A program made the translations under genes and the position numbers. The notes beneath the pieces are model-generated. The model saw only the letters and a program-made list of their open reading frames with translations. It searched no databases and was not told the DNA's origin. A DNA stretch of 64,000 bases from the NCBI GenBank assembly GCA_022410635.1, contig JAJVDF010000046.1:1388201-1452200 (forward strand). The letters are read 5' to 3'. How positions within the stretch are numbered: position 1 is the first letter of the stretch; every line of letters starts with the position of its first letter. The DNA is from Tretioscincus oriximinensis (lineage: Eukaryota > Chordata > Lepidosauria > Squamata > Gymnophthalmidae). This document shows positions 12,421-21,375 of this stretch, in pieces.

Positions 12421-12745
12421 ATTTTCCTTTTTATTCTAAGATGAGAAGGTCCTTTCTGCACCAGTAGGTTTTATTCTGCCTCATAAAAGTCTAGTAAGAG
12501 CCTAGTGTCCAAATGCCATGCCAGTGTATTGCAGGTCCCAAGAGGGCTTGCATTAGTCCAAAATAGTATGTGAACAGCAACTGGCATGAACCCCCCTCTC
12601 CCCAAAAAGGCTCTTTCCTGGAACAGAATAAGGCTTAAGCTCCCTCAAAATGCACTAGTTCTTACTTTGTTCCAGAAAAGGATCTAAGCAACCTGCTGTC
12701 CATATTCCAGACAAGCCTTTCTGGAACAGTATAAGGCAAGACCTA
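12420..12745. repeat. dispersed repeat with internal inverted segments
   Basis: TCTGGAACAGTATAAGG, CCTGGAACAGAATAAGGCTT and TTGTTCCAGAAAAGGATC are related direct and inverted motifs. It resembles the 75-base hairpin family in part (CATGCCAGTGTATTGCAGGT). Confidence 0.35.
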
Positions 12746-12825
12746 ATGCATTTTGATCCTAAATGCAGAAATCACTTACATGGCTGCTTCTTTGCATTCC
12801 TCCACCTTGTCATGGGCACAGCTAC

Positions 12826-12992
12826 TGAAGGGCAAGCTGGGACGTGCCCCAGGTGCCCCAGGGCCAGGGCCCCCAGTAGCCTGGCCATTTGTAAAATAAT
12901 AATAATAAGAATTTCAGGCTCCCAGGACGTGAGTCACAGGGCTTCACTTTGTTATATGCCCCAGGTCCCCTGAGAGTCCAACTGCTGCACCT
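12826..12992 (+). repeat. GC-rich dispersed repeat, copy 1
   Basis: GGCAAGCTGGGACGTGCCCC, CCCCCAGTAGCCTGGCCATT and TTTCAGGCTCCCAGG match copy 2 at 13377-13519 in order. Confidence 0.5.
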
Positions 12993-13376
12993 ATGAGGTA
13001 AGTTTACTTCCTTATTCTTAGGAAGTTATTAAAATGAAGCTCTGACCTAGGACGTCCGTCTCTTTTCTTGCTTTGACTCATTCCAGCTCCTGATTTCACC
13101 CTTGCAACGCTGCACTTCTTCCCTCTGAACTCCCTCAAAGTACAGTTGCATCGGGTGCAAGCAGAACTTCGTAGGCGCTGCTGGGAACCCTTTGGGGAAT
13201 AATTCCGTTACTTGAGCATTGGTTACTTCTGAGTAGGCGCATCAACTTTCCCTCCACAGGCACCAGGCTTAAACTCTGCCTGCAGGCTATCAGTGAATAT
13301 TGTGTGTGGCGTTTCCGAGGATGTGCGAACCAAGAACCACACACTTCAAACCAGGATCTGATCAGGAGGGTTTATT

Positions 13377-13519
13377 CCAGGGGCATAGCTACCTTAGAGC
13401 AAGCTGGGGCAGTGCCCGGGGCCCCCGGTCGTTTGCAAAATAAAAACTTAAAAAATCACATTTTCAGGTTCCCAGGGCCCCCACTCGGTTTCTCTGACCC
13501 AGGACCCCGGAGAATCTGG
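13377..13519 (+). repeat. GC-rich dispersed repeat, copy 2 (hAT-like left end)
   Basis: Starts CAGGGGCATAGCTACC, like many hAT ends, then GAGCAAGCTGGGGCAGTGCC, GGGCCCCCGGTCGTTTGCAA and TTTTCAGGTTCCCAGGGCC. Lies about 0.4 kb upstream of the DKK1 TATA box. No right terminal repeat seen. Confidence 0.45.
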
Positions 13520-13858
13520 TAGGTTACCCAGAGGTTAACTTGGGCCATTGGAAAGGGAAGGGCCGGGGAGGGGGGGGGGCGAGACCACCTTTGTGGATCC
13601 AGTCAGTTTCCTGAAAAATCTGCCCCCCCCCCCCAAGAAACAGCCTTTATTACACGTGTACAAGTGGGCGCGTTTAAATCCACGCTTCAATCCAACCCTG
13701 TCCCATCCTAACTGCTCAGATGCTCGCTGAGATGATGGCTGGCTGATTCATGCGCTCATTCATTCCCCTGGTGCCTTCCCAGTCGTCCCAATTAGGACAT
13801 CCGTCTAAGAAGAAGCGCCTTGGTTTTCCGTGCGTGTGCGCGCAGCCGCTTCCTTCCC

Positions 13859-13865
13859 CTTTGAT
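13859..13865 (+). promoter_or_regulatory. candidate TCF/LEF site in DKK1 proximal promoter
   Basis: CTTTGAT, a match to the TCF/LEF consensus CTTTGWW, about 75 bases upstream of the TATA box. DKK1 is a known beta-catenin/TCF feedback target in mammals. Function here is inferred; a 7-base match is weak alone. Confidence 0.45.
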
Positions 13866-13936
13866 GAAAGCCCACCCGCCTCCCCTCCCCTCCCTCGAGG
13901 GGGCGGGCGCGGGGAATCCGAGGGGACCCCGGCGAG

Positions 13937-13943
13937 TATAAAG
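13937..13943 (+). promoter_or_regulatory. TATA box of DKK1
   Basis: TATAAAG in GC-rich context, 197 bases before the start codon. A transcription start near 13963-13970 would follow from usual spacing. There is no ATG between that point and 14140. Confidence 0.8.
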
Positions 13944-13966
13944 AGGAAGGCAGCCCGGGTGGACTG

Positions 13967-14139
13967 AAGAGAGCAGCAGCCAACGGAGACCTGCCGGCGC
14001 CCCAACAGCTGGAGAGGGTTTGGCCTTCGCTGGAATTTATCAGGCCTTTGCTTTGACTGGGACAAGAAGCCCGAAGGCGCGGGGAAGGAAGGGAGTGGCC
14101 TTTTACGTCCAGGAAGGATTTCGGCAACCCTGTGGAAGG
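13967..14139 (+). other. DKK1 5' UTR (predicted)
   Basis: Between the expected transcription start and the ATG. It has no upstream ATG. The left edge is only an estimate from TATA spacing. Confidence 0.6.
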
Positions 14140-14412
14140 ATGTCTGTGTCGCCACGCCTAAGAAGCCCTTGCAGGTTCTTGGCGGCCTTGGCAGCCGCCG
14201 CCGCCGTCAGTTGTTTCCTNGCCCGGGCTGCTGCCGCCGGAACGGAAGAGGGCGCCGCTGCCGTCGCCGCCGCCCCCTTGCTCAGCTCCAACGCCATCAA
14301 GAGCCTGCCGTCGGCGGCGTCATCCGCGGGATCCTCAGCTAGCGCCGCGCCGGCTTTGTACGACGGCAGCAGCAGCAACAAGCACCAACTCCTAGCCGTC
14401 GATGCGCACCAG
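14140..14412 (+). CDS. DKK1: DKK1 coding exon 1 (residues 1-91)
   Basis: Encodes the signal peptide and the variable N-terminal region with the SSNAIKSLP motif. It is rich in Ala and Ser, partly from GCC/GCG and AGC runs, and is about ten residues longer than human exon 1. The donor is CACCAG|GTAGGT and the exon ends in phase 0. Confidence 0.96.
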
Positions 14413-17400
14413 GTAGGTGGTCTCGGAATTGCCCGCTGCGGTGTGGGGGGCCAGGAAGGATTCCAACAGCTGCCGCCTCTTCCCATTCCTCCCCCCCCCC
14501 CCCGACGGCTCTTCCTCCTCTTCCTCACTCATTTCCACCCTGTTTTTCTTCCCCTGTAGTCTTATACCTGCTTTGAGGACGAGGACTGCAAGTTGGGCGA
14601 GTTCTGCTCCGCTGCCCTTGCCCGCGAGGGGGCTGCTGGTGCGGGGCCCGGGGCCCAAGTGTGCCTGGCCTGCCGCAGGCGTCGCAAGCGCTGCCATCGC
14701 CACGCCATGTGCTGCCCGGGCACTTACTGCAGAAACGGTGAGTGGCCGGCAGGGTGGATTCTCCCCTCATTGCGTGTCTCTCCCCCCCCCCCCCCCCCCC
14801 ACGAAAAAAGAAAAAAAGACTTGTCTAGAAATCAATTCCACAGTCAGGAAATTGAGCCCCAAACTCCTGATTTATTGGCCTTTGGAATAATGCTGCATCT
14901 TCACATCACTTGTTTATTCCACCAGAATGGGATATTCCACATTTAAGCATTGTGTGGACGGACTTACTCCAGAATATCCATGCTTCATTGTGGAATATCC
15001 AATTATAGTGGAATAAATAAGTGACGTGGGGATGCAGTTCAAGGGTCCGGATGTTCTCTTTTGGTGTTCTCTAACTCAGAAAAACTCCCTGTCCCCACTC
15101 GGAATAGGATCCTGCCATCTACATGCTAGTGTGGACTATGGCAGGTCCTGAATGTGGCCTGCCATAGTCAACACTGGCATGTGGATGGCCAAGCTCTGTC
15201 CCAGGATACAACCCAGAATAAGGTTCAGTGGGATAGAGCCCAAGTTTAGTAGATAACACAGAAAATTATTTATCATTTTGCTTTTTTTTAATGGGCTGAA
15301 GCTGGATTAAAACTTTGGTGTGGCTAGGGCTATTGTCCCCAGGTTTAGCCCTTCCTACCTCTGTGATGAGAGTAAAATAATCCTGTACATCTTGGTACAT
15401 GTTAATCTTGAAAGTGTAAAAAGCTAGGCGTTTTTGGTGCAGCCCCTTTCTGGGAAGGGCGTGGGTTCTATGGTTTCACCCTTCGTTGGAGACCTTCCTA
15501 TCATCTTTCACTTAAATCTGTTTCCTATATTGTTGGGGAGCCTTGGGAGGCTGGTCATGTAACGGCCTTGCCCTGATTCTTGGGAGTTAAGCCCCACCGA
15601 ACCTAAAATGGAGACATGTTTCTGAAGTAGCAATGATTTGTGTGGTTAGTAATTGGTATGAAGGCATAACCTGGTTTTCATCGGAATGGGAGACTGTTGG
15701 GCTTTGCCTCTCATGGGCTTTGCTGAGATCCTAGATTCAAACCATAAGAACAGAAGGTTCTGGTCACATATCTTCTTTTAACCCTTCAGTCCTGAAGAAT
15801 AAATTTGATCTGCTTTAAAAATAAATGTGTGGCTAAGTCATTCCTATGGGGAAAGAGATGCTGTTGAGATACACAACCCTATACTGGTCATTCCAGTCTT
15901 ACCTTGACTAGAAGTGTCTTCCAAGGTCTGCTGACAGCTTCTGGAATTCTGAAAGAAAGACATTTTGTAGTTCAGTTTCATGACCAAAGGTTTGTCCCTG
16001 GCACTGATCCTGAAGACTATGGGGAAGGTATTGTGAAACTCTTTCTATGCAAGGGACTGGCGCTATGCCTTCACCACGTAGTTAATATTCATAAGCCAGT
16101 ACTCTATGAACTGAGACTCTTCTTCCTGTGTCCTTCACCCATGATTTTTTGTAATTTGTTTCTTCAGAAACAAATAGAAACGCTGTTAGGATCCCTGACT
16201 TGGATAATCTTTGTCAGCTTGGGCTTAAGTGGACTTTATTTTTTCCTTTTATTAGGTATATGCATGGTGGTGGAACATGACCACTTTCAACCAGAAGAAG
16301 TTGAAGAGATCATTGTGGAAAGTGCTGGCCATGGCACTGTAGACCCCCACTCCAAAAAGACCACAACCTCCACGCGATTTCATCATCCCAAAGGTATGAA
16401 TTGATTCTTTATAAATAGTGGAAGGAGGGATGGGACATTTGGGTCAATGCCATCCTTGGAACAATCTAAGAAGTGTCTAAAGCTAAAATTAATACAAATG
16501 TATTTGGATTAAGGCACTTTTAAGGCTACTTATATCTTCAGATTCTAGAGCTTACTGGTTGGTATCAGTAGAAGTGTTGCTATGTAAAAGCNTTACTACG
16601 CTGTATAGGAAATTGCAGCTCTGTAGCTTCTAATGCCCTCTTAGTTCTGGAAGCGCATAGGATAGGGTTAATGGATCAAAACACATAAAAAAGAGGGGAT
16701 GAATAATATGTACAACTCTGAGACTTTTGAGAAAGAAAAATGCCTTAAATAAAATAGTAAGAGAGTAGAGCACTTTAGGGACACGAAAATAGGCAGTGTG
16801 AACTTTCATACATTGAACTTCTTCAGATGCTTAGCAAAAGAACCCTGGAGAGATTAATGGATTTTCATTCCATTCAGGTAATTCCAGAGAGGTGTTTTCC
16901 ATAGATTTCAAAGAAAGAGCCATGTTCATCCGTGCCCAGAGAATCTAGCAACCCTGTAGCATCTTAAGTGACTAACAAGAAAAGTGTAGATAGCGTTAGT
17001 TTTTGTAGAGAAATCTACTTCTGGTCTGAAGGAGTAATTAGTCTACAGAAGTTCATGCTAGCTATTTATTTAAATAAAATAGTAAGTGAATATATTTTGG
17101 AAGCAGTTCTTAAAATGTAAATGAATGGCTTCGCTCACCACTGTGGAACCTGTTGGTATATATTCTAAATCAAATATTTTAGTTTGATAAATTGTACATG
17201 CTGGTTGCAGAATAATGGCCATACCATTTTCTGATGCACTTTTATCAACTGCTTGGCTACAAGATACTTTTTTAACTAGTTTCAGAGAAATAGCCATGTT
17301 AGTCTAGCAGAAAGTCCAGCAAAGGAGCTAGCAGCACTTTGATACTAACTTGAGAAAAGTGGTTGGCATAAGCTTCCGTGAGCATTTGAAGAAGTAGACG

Positions 17401-18001
17401 TGTCTACGAAAGCTTATGCCAACCACTTTTCTCAAGTTAGTATCAAAGTGCTGCTAGCTCCTTTGCTGGATTTTTTAACTAGGTTACATTACCTTTTGGC
17501 AGTGTAGCTGGCAAGCTGGGATTGCTCAGAAGTTGTAACATGGCAATTGCAGAGGAGTCACGGGTCTTGTATGGGGTTACAGCACACCCTTTTCATATAG
17601 CATGTCCCAGATTGGGCATAATCGAAGCTGGTTGAATGGAAGACTCCAAAAGGACACTTTGCATATCCCAGTGCTGCCTCAGAAGGCAGGACGAGAACGG
17701 AGAATGAAGGCTGGGTTCTTAACTGCTTTTTTGACTTTTTCTCCTCTTAGGCCCAGAAGGTGCTCTTTGCCTCCGCTCATCTGATTGTGCCGAAGGATTG
17801 TGTTGTGCCCGTCATTTCTGGTCCAAGATCTGCAAACCTGTCCTTAAAGAAGGCCAGGTGTGCACAAAACATCGTAAGAAGGGCACCCATGGATTGGAGA
17901 TCTTCCAGCGATGTAACTGTGGGGAAGGGTTGGCATGCCGGATACAAAGAGATCACACAGTCAGCAACTCTCCCAGACTGCATACGTGTCAGAGACACTA
18001 G
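14140..18001 (+). CDS. DKK1: DKK1, Dickkopf-1 secreted Wnt antagonist (4 exons)
   Basis: Secreted inhibitor of canonical Wnt signalling; in known vertebrates it binds LRP5/6 and Kremen at the cell surface. The coding parts 14140-14412, 14560-14737, 16256-16393 and 17751-18001 join in one frame to 279 residues plus TAG, all with GT-AG introns. Seen in the product: a hydrophobic Ala-rich signal peptide (about residues 1-30); the N-x-I motif SSNAIKSLP, which in human DKK1 contacts the first LRP6 propeller; cysteine-rich domain 1 (C95 to C153, ten Cys, [10 protein letters not shown] core); a linker; and the colipase-like cysteine-rich domain 2 (C203 to C276, ten Cys, [13 protein letters not shown] and GLEIFQRC motifs), ending HTCQRH. 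Human DKK1 is 266 residues; the excess lies in exon 1 and one loop of domain 1. The ATG at 14140 is the first after the predicted transcription start and has A at -3. The n at 14220 is the third base of a CTN codon, so Leu either way. No neighbour gene is visible. Confidence 0.98.
14413..14559 (+). other. DKK1 intron 1
   Basis: 147 bases, GT-AG, GC-rich with a C run and a strong pyrimidine tract before the acceptor. No other feature. Confidence 0.9.
14560..14737 (+). CDS. DKK1: DKK1 coding exon 2 (residues 92-150, CRD1)
   Basis: Starts [10 protein letters not shown] after the acceptor CCCCTGTAG and ends TYCRN plus the first base of a Gly codon, at donor G|GTGAGT (phase 1). It holds nine of the ten cysteines of domain 1. 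The loop between the third and fourth cysteines ([18 protein letters not shown]) is about five residues longer than in human DKK1. Confidence 0.97.
14893..15037. mobile_element. fold-back element in DKK1 intron 2
   Basis: Terminal inverted repeats of about 48 bases: CTGCATCTTCACATCACTTG at the left pairs with the complement of the right end at 15018-15037, and TTTATTCCACCA and GATATTCCACA also have partners. Size and shape fit a miniature inverted-repeat element. Family not identified. Confidence 0.65.
15114..15189. repeat. 75-base hairpin repeat in DKK1 intron 2
   Basis: The left arm (GCCATCTACATGCTAGTGTG to GGACTATGGCAGG) pairs with the right arm CCTGCCATAGTC to CATGTGGATGGC around a short loop. 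Related copies are recognisable at 35627-35712, and more degraded ones near 6120-6165 and 59075-59130. Confidence 0.6.
16256..16393 (+). CDS. DKK1: DKK1 coding exon 3 (residues 151-196, linker)
   Basis: Acceptor TTATTAG|GT, first residues [11 protein letters not shown] (the tenth Cys of domain 1 is in GIC), last residues RFHHPK plus one base of Gly, donor G|GTATGA. It encodes the acidic linker ([14 protein letters not shown]), a region that is weakly conserved across DKK1 proteins. The 138-base length keeps phase 1. Confidence 0.97.
16760..17060. repeat. degraded hairpin-family copy in DKK1 intron 3
   Basis: GAACTTCTTCAGATGCTTAG and later GTGACTAACAAGAAAAGTG and AGAAATCTACTTCTGGTCTG resemble the family core in scattered blocks. 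Borders are vague. Confidence 0.3.
17280..17470. mobile_element. hairpin element with 12-base flanking duplication
   Basis: Begins TTTCAGAGAAATAGCCATG, then a long hairpin whose arms (17315 onward and ending 17470) pair over about 65 bases, with AGTAGACGTGTCTACG near the centre. Flanked by identical TTTTTTAACTAG at 17268-17279 and 17471-17482. One end carries about 35 extra bases outside the hairpin. Confidence 0.7.
17751..18001 (+). CDS. DKK1: DKK1 coding exon 4 (residues 197-279, CRD2)
   Basis: Acceptor CTCTTAG|GC. Encodes [19 protein letters not shown] through HTCQRH and TAG at 17999-18001. All ten cysteines of the colipase-fold domain are present, as is the [16 protein letters not shown] stretch, which is near-identical to human. 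Where human has the N-S-S glycosylation site near the C-terminus, this protein reads N-S-P. Confidence 0.98.
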
Positions 18002-18380
18002 CAGCAGCTCCTTGGTGCTGCATTCGTGGACTTAAGAGAGACTTTTGAATGGGATGTAGGACTCTTGGCTGTGAACAATCACCTCTGCGGATGGACACGT
18101 TTTAGAGTTTACAATACTCCAGCAACTCTACTTTTCTGAATTTGGAGTATGAGACATGTTTCTTTAGGGAACTATTTTTTAAGTGACTAATTACAGTAAA
18201 TTACTGTGTCTGTAAATTCTTGGGTGTGGCACTTAACTATGTATGAGAGGGGATTTTAATTTTTCCTGAAGTGCTGCATGATCTTGTCTATTGTGACATG
18301 TGTTGTACACACACTGGCTTTACCTATTTTTATGGAATCTTATTAAATTGTTCTGACAAATAAATTCCTTGCTATTATAT
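18002..18380 (+). other. DKK1 3' UTR with poly(A) signal
   Basis: AATAAA at 18359-18364, with a weaker ATTAAA at 18342-18347, gives a 3' UTR of about 380 bases. It contains several TATTTTTA-like AT-rich stretches. The exact cleavage site is not determined. Confidence 0.75.
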
Positions 18381-20481
18381 CATCCTGATGGTGATTCTAT
18401 TGAAGCAATGTGTCCTGTGTCTTTTGCTCAATAAGACTTGATCTCCTGTGGTTTTCATGAGCAGCAGATGATATAAAGTGCTGAAAGGAAGGAACTTTTT
18501 ACTTTTAAACAAACAAATATCAAAACTTTAATTGTAGCTATAGCAAGGACCACATTTTGTCTATAACACTGAGTGGGCTTTGTTATTCATAATATAATCC
18601 CTATCAAACAGGTTTCTAGCATATTGCATTCTTTAGACAACCTTATTGAGTTCCTGTACTATATATGGAGGAGCCTTGAATGAAAAATTAATCTGTTTCT
18701 GCCTAGTGGAGACATTCAGGGATGCAATACAGGAAACTACTAGCCTAGTCACTTTCCTGAAGTGCTTGATTGTTTAAAAACCATTTACCAGTAATTAAGT
18801 CATCAGGTCATCACTCCATACATTTAGTCATACAGAATCCAGTATATTATGTATACCTAGTGCAATTTGGAACTACTGATACCTTTTCTAGATTACAGTT
18901 GTGAATTTAGAATGCCAGTTTCAGCTATTTTCTACACAACGCATTTGTGGAGTTCATCTATATCTCTCCCAAACCAAGTTTCCAGGTTTTATGTATATTT
19001 GGGAAGCTAATGCCAATCTTGTTGTTTTCAAAAACGTAAGACCAATTGCCATCAAAATGGCTGTGACTTGCTTGATTTACAAAAGTTTCAAGGGACATTA
19101 TAGAATTCTTTAATCTCTGGTGGCATGAGACAATATTTTCCCTGCTCTTTAAAAATAAGGACGAAAAACTTTGAAAAACAAGGATGTTCCAGATGCCTTT
19201 TGAGATTAGCAAGACTGAATGGTTACAAAATTTGCAAATGGCTTTTGATGAGGAACGAGTGACGGTATCTTTCGATTGTTAGATTAAGAAGTTCAGAGTT
19301 TTCTCGCAAACACACATTTTATCAAAAAGTTAGGAATTGCCAAGTTTTGGTCAATTCTGTCTGACTGGGGGGAACCTCTATGCCGTGTTCTTGGCAGAAA
19401 GACAGACTGATTTTCCATTGCTTATTTTTGGGAAGAGGATAGGGATCAAACAAGCAACTCCTCCCATCCCTAGTACTGCTAAACTATAGGGAGAATGTTT
19501 GGAAATACTGTTTAGATACCTTGATCTGCTTTTTTTTCACCATTCTCTGATCTGACAAATTGACCAGATGGTATTCTGAAATAATGCGTTGGTTCTTTGG
19601 AGGGGGAACTTAAGCATATCAAAGGCATTTCTCAAGGTTTATTGTCTATTATTGGTTTTCTGGGCAGAAAAGTCTTAATTGCTGAGATTGTTACTTTTAT
19701 GTACAGTATTCTAACAAATCCATCTGACTGAGGACTTTGTTGTGTAGTTATTGCCAGGATGCTATCAAAGCACAGGAAATGTGATTGCTTTGATAATCAC
19801 TATAATCTGGTGGAGAAAGGGAAGGGACTGCCCCTGTTCCATAGAGGAAAGACTTCTTCCCCTCTGTCCCTCCCTTTGTGAGCCTTCATGTACCCCAGGA
19901 AGATGTCGTTTCCCTCCCAGTGATCTGTGACGGCAGGCGTCAGGAAGATATAACAGAGGAAAGGAAATGGGAAACCACTTTCTGCTGAAGGAAGAAAATA
20001 TTTGTTTGGAGGGAGGTGACAGGCTGCTCTTTATAGAAGGACAAAGCTATTAAGTTTATCTCTCTGCTAACCACATCCTACTCTTTCTTGACTGCCACTA
20101 GCAGGCCTTCTGATCAGACTCCTCAATACAGCTTTGGAAGTACAGATCACTTTCCACAGTAGAGGAGCAAAACTAAGTCTAATGAATGAAGGACAGTGCT
20201 CAGAGATGTTGTTTTTCTCTTTTCCCATAGAGAACTGGGTTACCACACCAATGAAAGCAGCTAACTGAATCCCCCAAAATATCACATAAANGGGCAAAAA
20301 TACCCAGTTCTTCTCTTTTAGCACCTTTGTTAACACGAGTCTGTGGAACAAACAGTTGCTTTGTTTTACTGTCGCAAAATGTAAGCCACAGACTATAACC
20401 CATAGTCTAGCCTGTTTTCATGAAAGGGAAATTTCAGTCTTGACCATCGTCCAAAACAGAAGTTCCTAAACTTTTTTTTTA
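18381..20481. other. unannotated non-coding stretch 3' of DKK1
   Basis: Two kilobases downstream of the gene with no recognised repeat or open frame of note. Could hold downstream DKK1 control DNA; not testable here. Confidence 0.45.
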
Positions 20482-20602
20482 TTTCAGAGAAATAGCCGTG
20501 TTAGTCTAGCAGAAAGTCCAGCAAAGAAGCTAGCAGCACTTTGAGACTAACTTGAGAAAAGTGGTTGGCATAAGCTTTCGTAGACAGGTCTACTTCTTCA
20601 GA
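20482..20602 (+). mobile_element. hairpin-family copy, truncated
   Basis: TTTCAGAGAAATAGCCGTGT to the core GTAGACAGGTCTACTTCTTC, nearly identical to the element at 17280 over its left half. The right arm is missing. Preceded by a T run. Confidence 0.65.
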
Positions 20603-20894
20603 ACCCTTTAGAAGAAGGCACTTAACTCTGGAATCTAAACTCTGTCCCAGAGGACCTTTGGGTGAATTTGTTGTTTTTCAGCAATTGAGAAATAAAGAAG
20701 TTGGTACTTAATGGGCTTTATTTTATTTTTTTTACATGGAAAGTTGGTTTTGCAATTATTGAAATGAAAAACAATTATTTGTTTTAAATTGGTATTTTTA
20801 ATTTTGATTTTTAAGCTTTTTCACAGAACCTCTATAAGACTTTCTCAGAACCTTAATGTTCCATAGAACACAGTTTGAAAAATTCTGGTATAGA

Positions 20895-21155
20895 GAACAG
20901 CAGCACAAATGGCTCAGTTGGTAAAGAGATGGTCTTTCATCTNGGAGATGGGGTTTCGAAGCCCTGTGTGGGATGTGGGGAGGTGTGAACACCTTCCACT
21001 AGCCTGCAGCTCTAGCGAACTCAACTATTTGAAAGAGATGCAAATTTGTAATCTGCATTTCAATTAGATAAATGAGTACCATCATTAACCTGATAGGGTT
21101 AACCCTGTTAGCTGCTCTGGAAAAGAGCGGGGTATAAAAACTTGATTCTTCTTCT
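20895..21155 (+). repeat. tRNA-derived SINE
   Basis: A-box ATGGCTCAGTTGGTAAAG, B-box GGGTTTCGAAGCCC, body ACCTTCCACTAGCCTGCAGC, tail AGAGCGGGGTATAAAAAC followed by TTCTTCTTC. Confidence 0.8.
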
Positions 21156-21162
21156 TTTTCCA

Positions 21163-21165
21163 CTA

Positions 21166-21200
<35 letters not shown>

Positions 21201-21332
21201 ATTACTACTACTACGATTACTACTGCTATGATGACTACTACTATGATGACTACTACTACTGCTGCCGCTGCTACTACTACTGCAATGAATACTACTATGA
21301 TAACTACTACTATGATAATTACTACTACGATG

Positions 21333-21374
<42 letters not shown>
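21163..21374. repeat. CTA/CTG trinucleotide microsatellite
   Basis: About 210 bases of CTA units with CTG and interrupted ATGA variants, growing out of the tail of the SINE just before it. Confidence 0.9.

Positions 21375-21375
<1 letters not shown>

Larger units (their letters stand above)
13800..14760. promoter_or_regulatory. CpG island over DKK1 promoter and exons 1-2
   Basis: Dense GC with many CG dinucleotides, in contrast to the AT-rich surroundings. It spans the proximal promoter, 5' UTR, exon 1, intron 1 and exon 2. Confidence 0.8.
14738..16255 (+). other. DKK1 intron 2
   Basis: 1518 bases, GT-AG. It starts with a long C run (about 14781-14801), then holds two hairpin elements (14893-15037 and 15114-15189). 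The rest, 15250-16255, shows no recognised repeat; its last part is an open frame continuous with exon 3 but without homology I can recognise. Confidence 0.9.
16394..17750 (+). other. DKK1 intron 3
   Basis: 1357 bases, GT-AG. It contains a degraded relative of the hairpin family around 16760-17060 and a near-intact member at 17280-17470. Confidence 0.9.

Noticed and set aside
14103..14770. Antisense open frames over DKK1 exons 1-2
   Set aside because: Shadow frames in a GC-rich island; codon content follows the sense exons.
15904..16255. Open frame upstream of DKK1 exon 3 as an alternative first exon
   Set aside because: No similarity to DKK1 beyond the exon border, and the acceptor at 16254-16255 gives the conserved GIC junction. 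The hydrophobic stretch near 16190-16250 is non-conserved intron.
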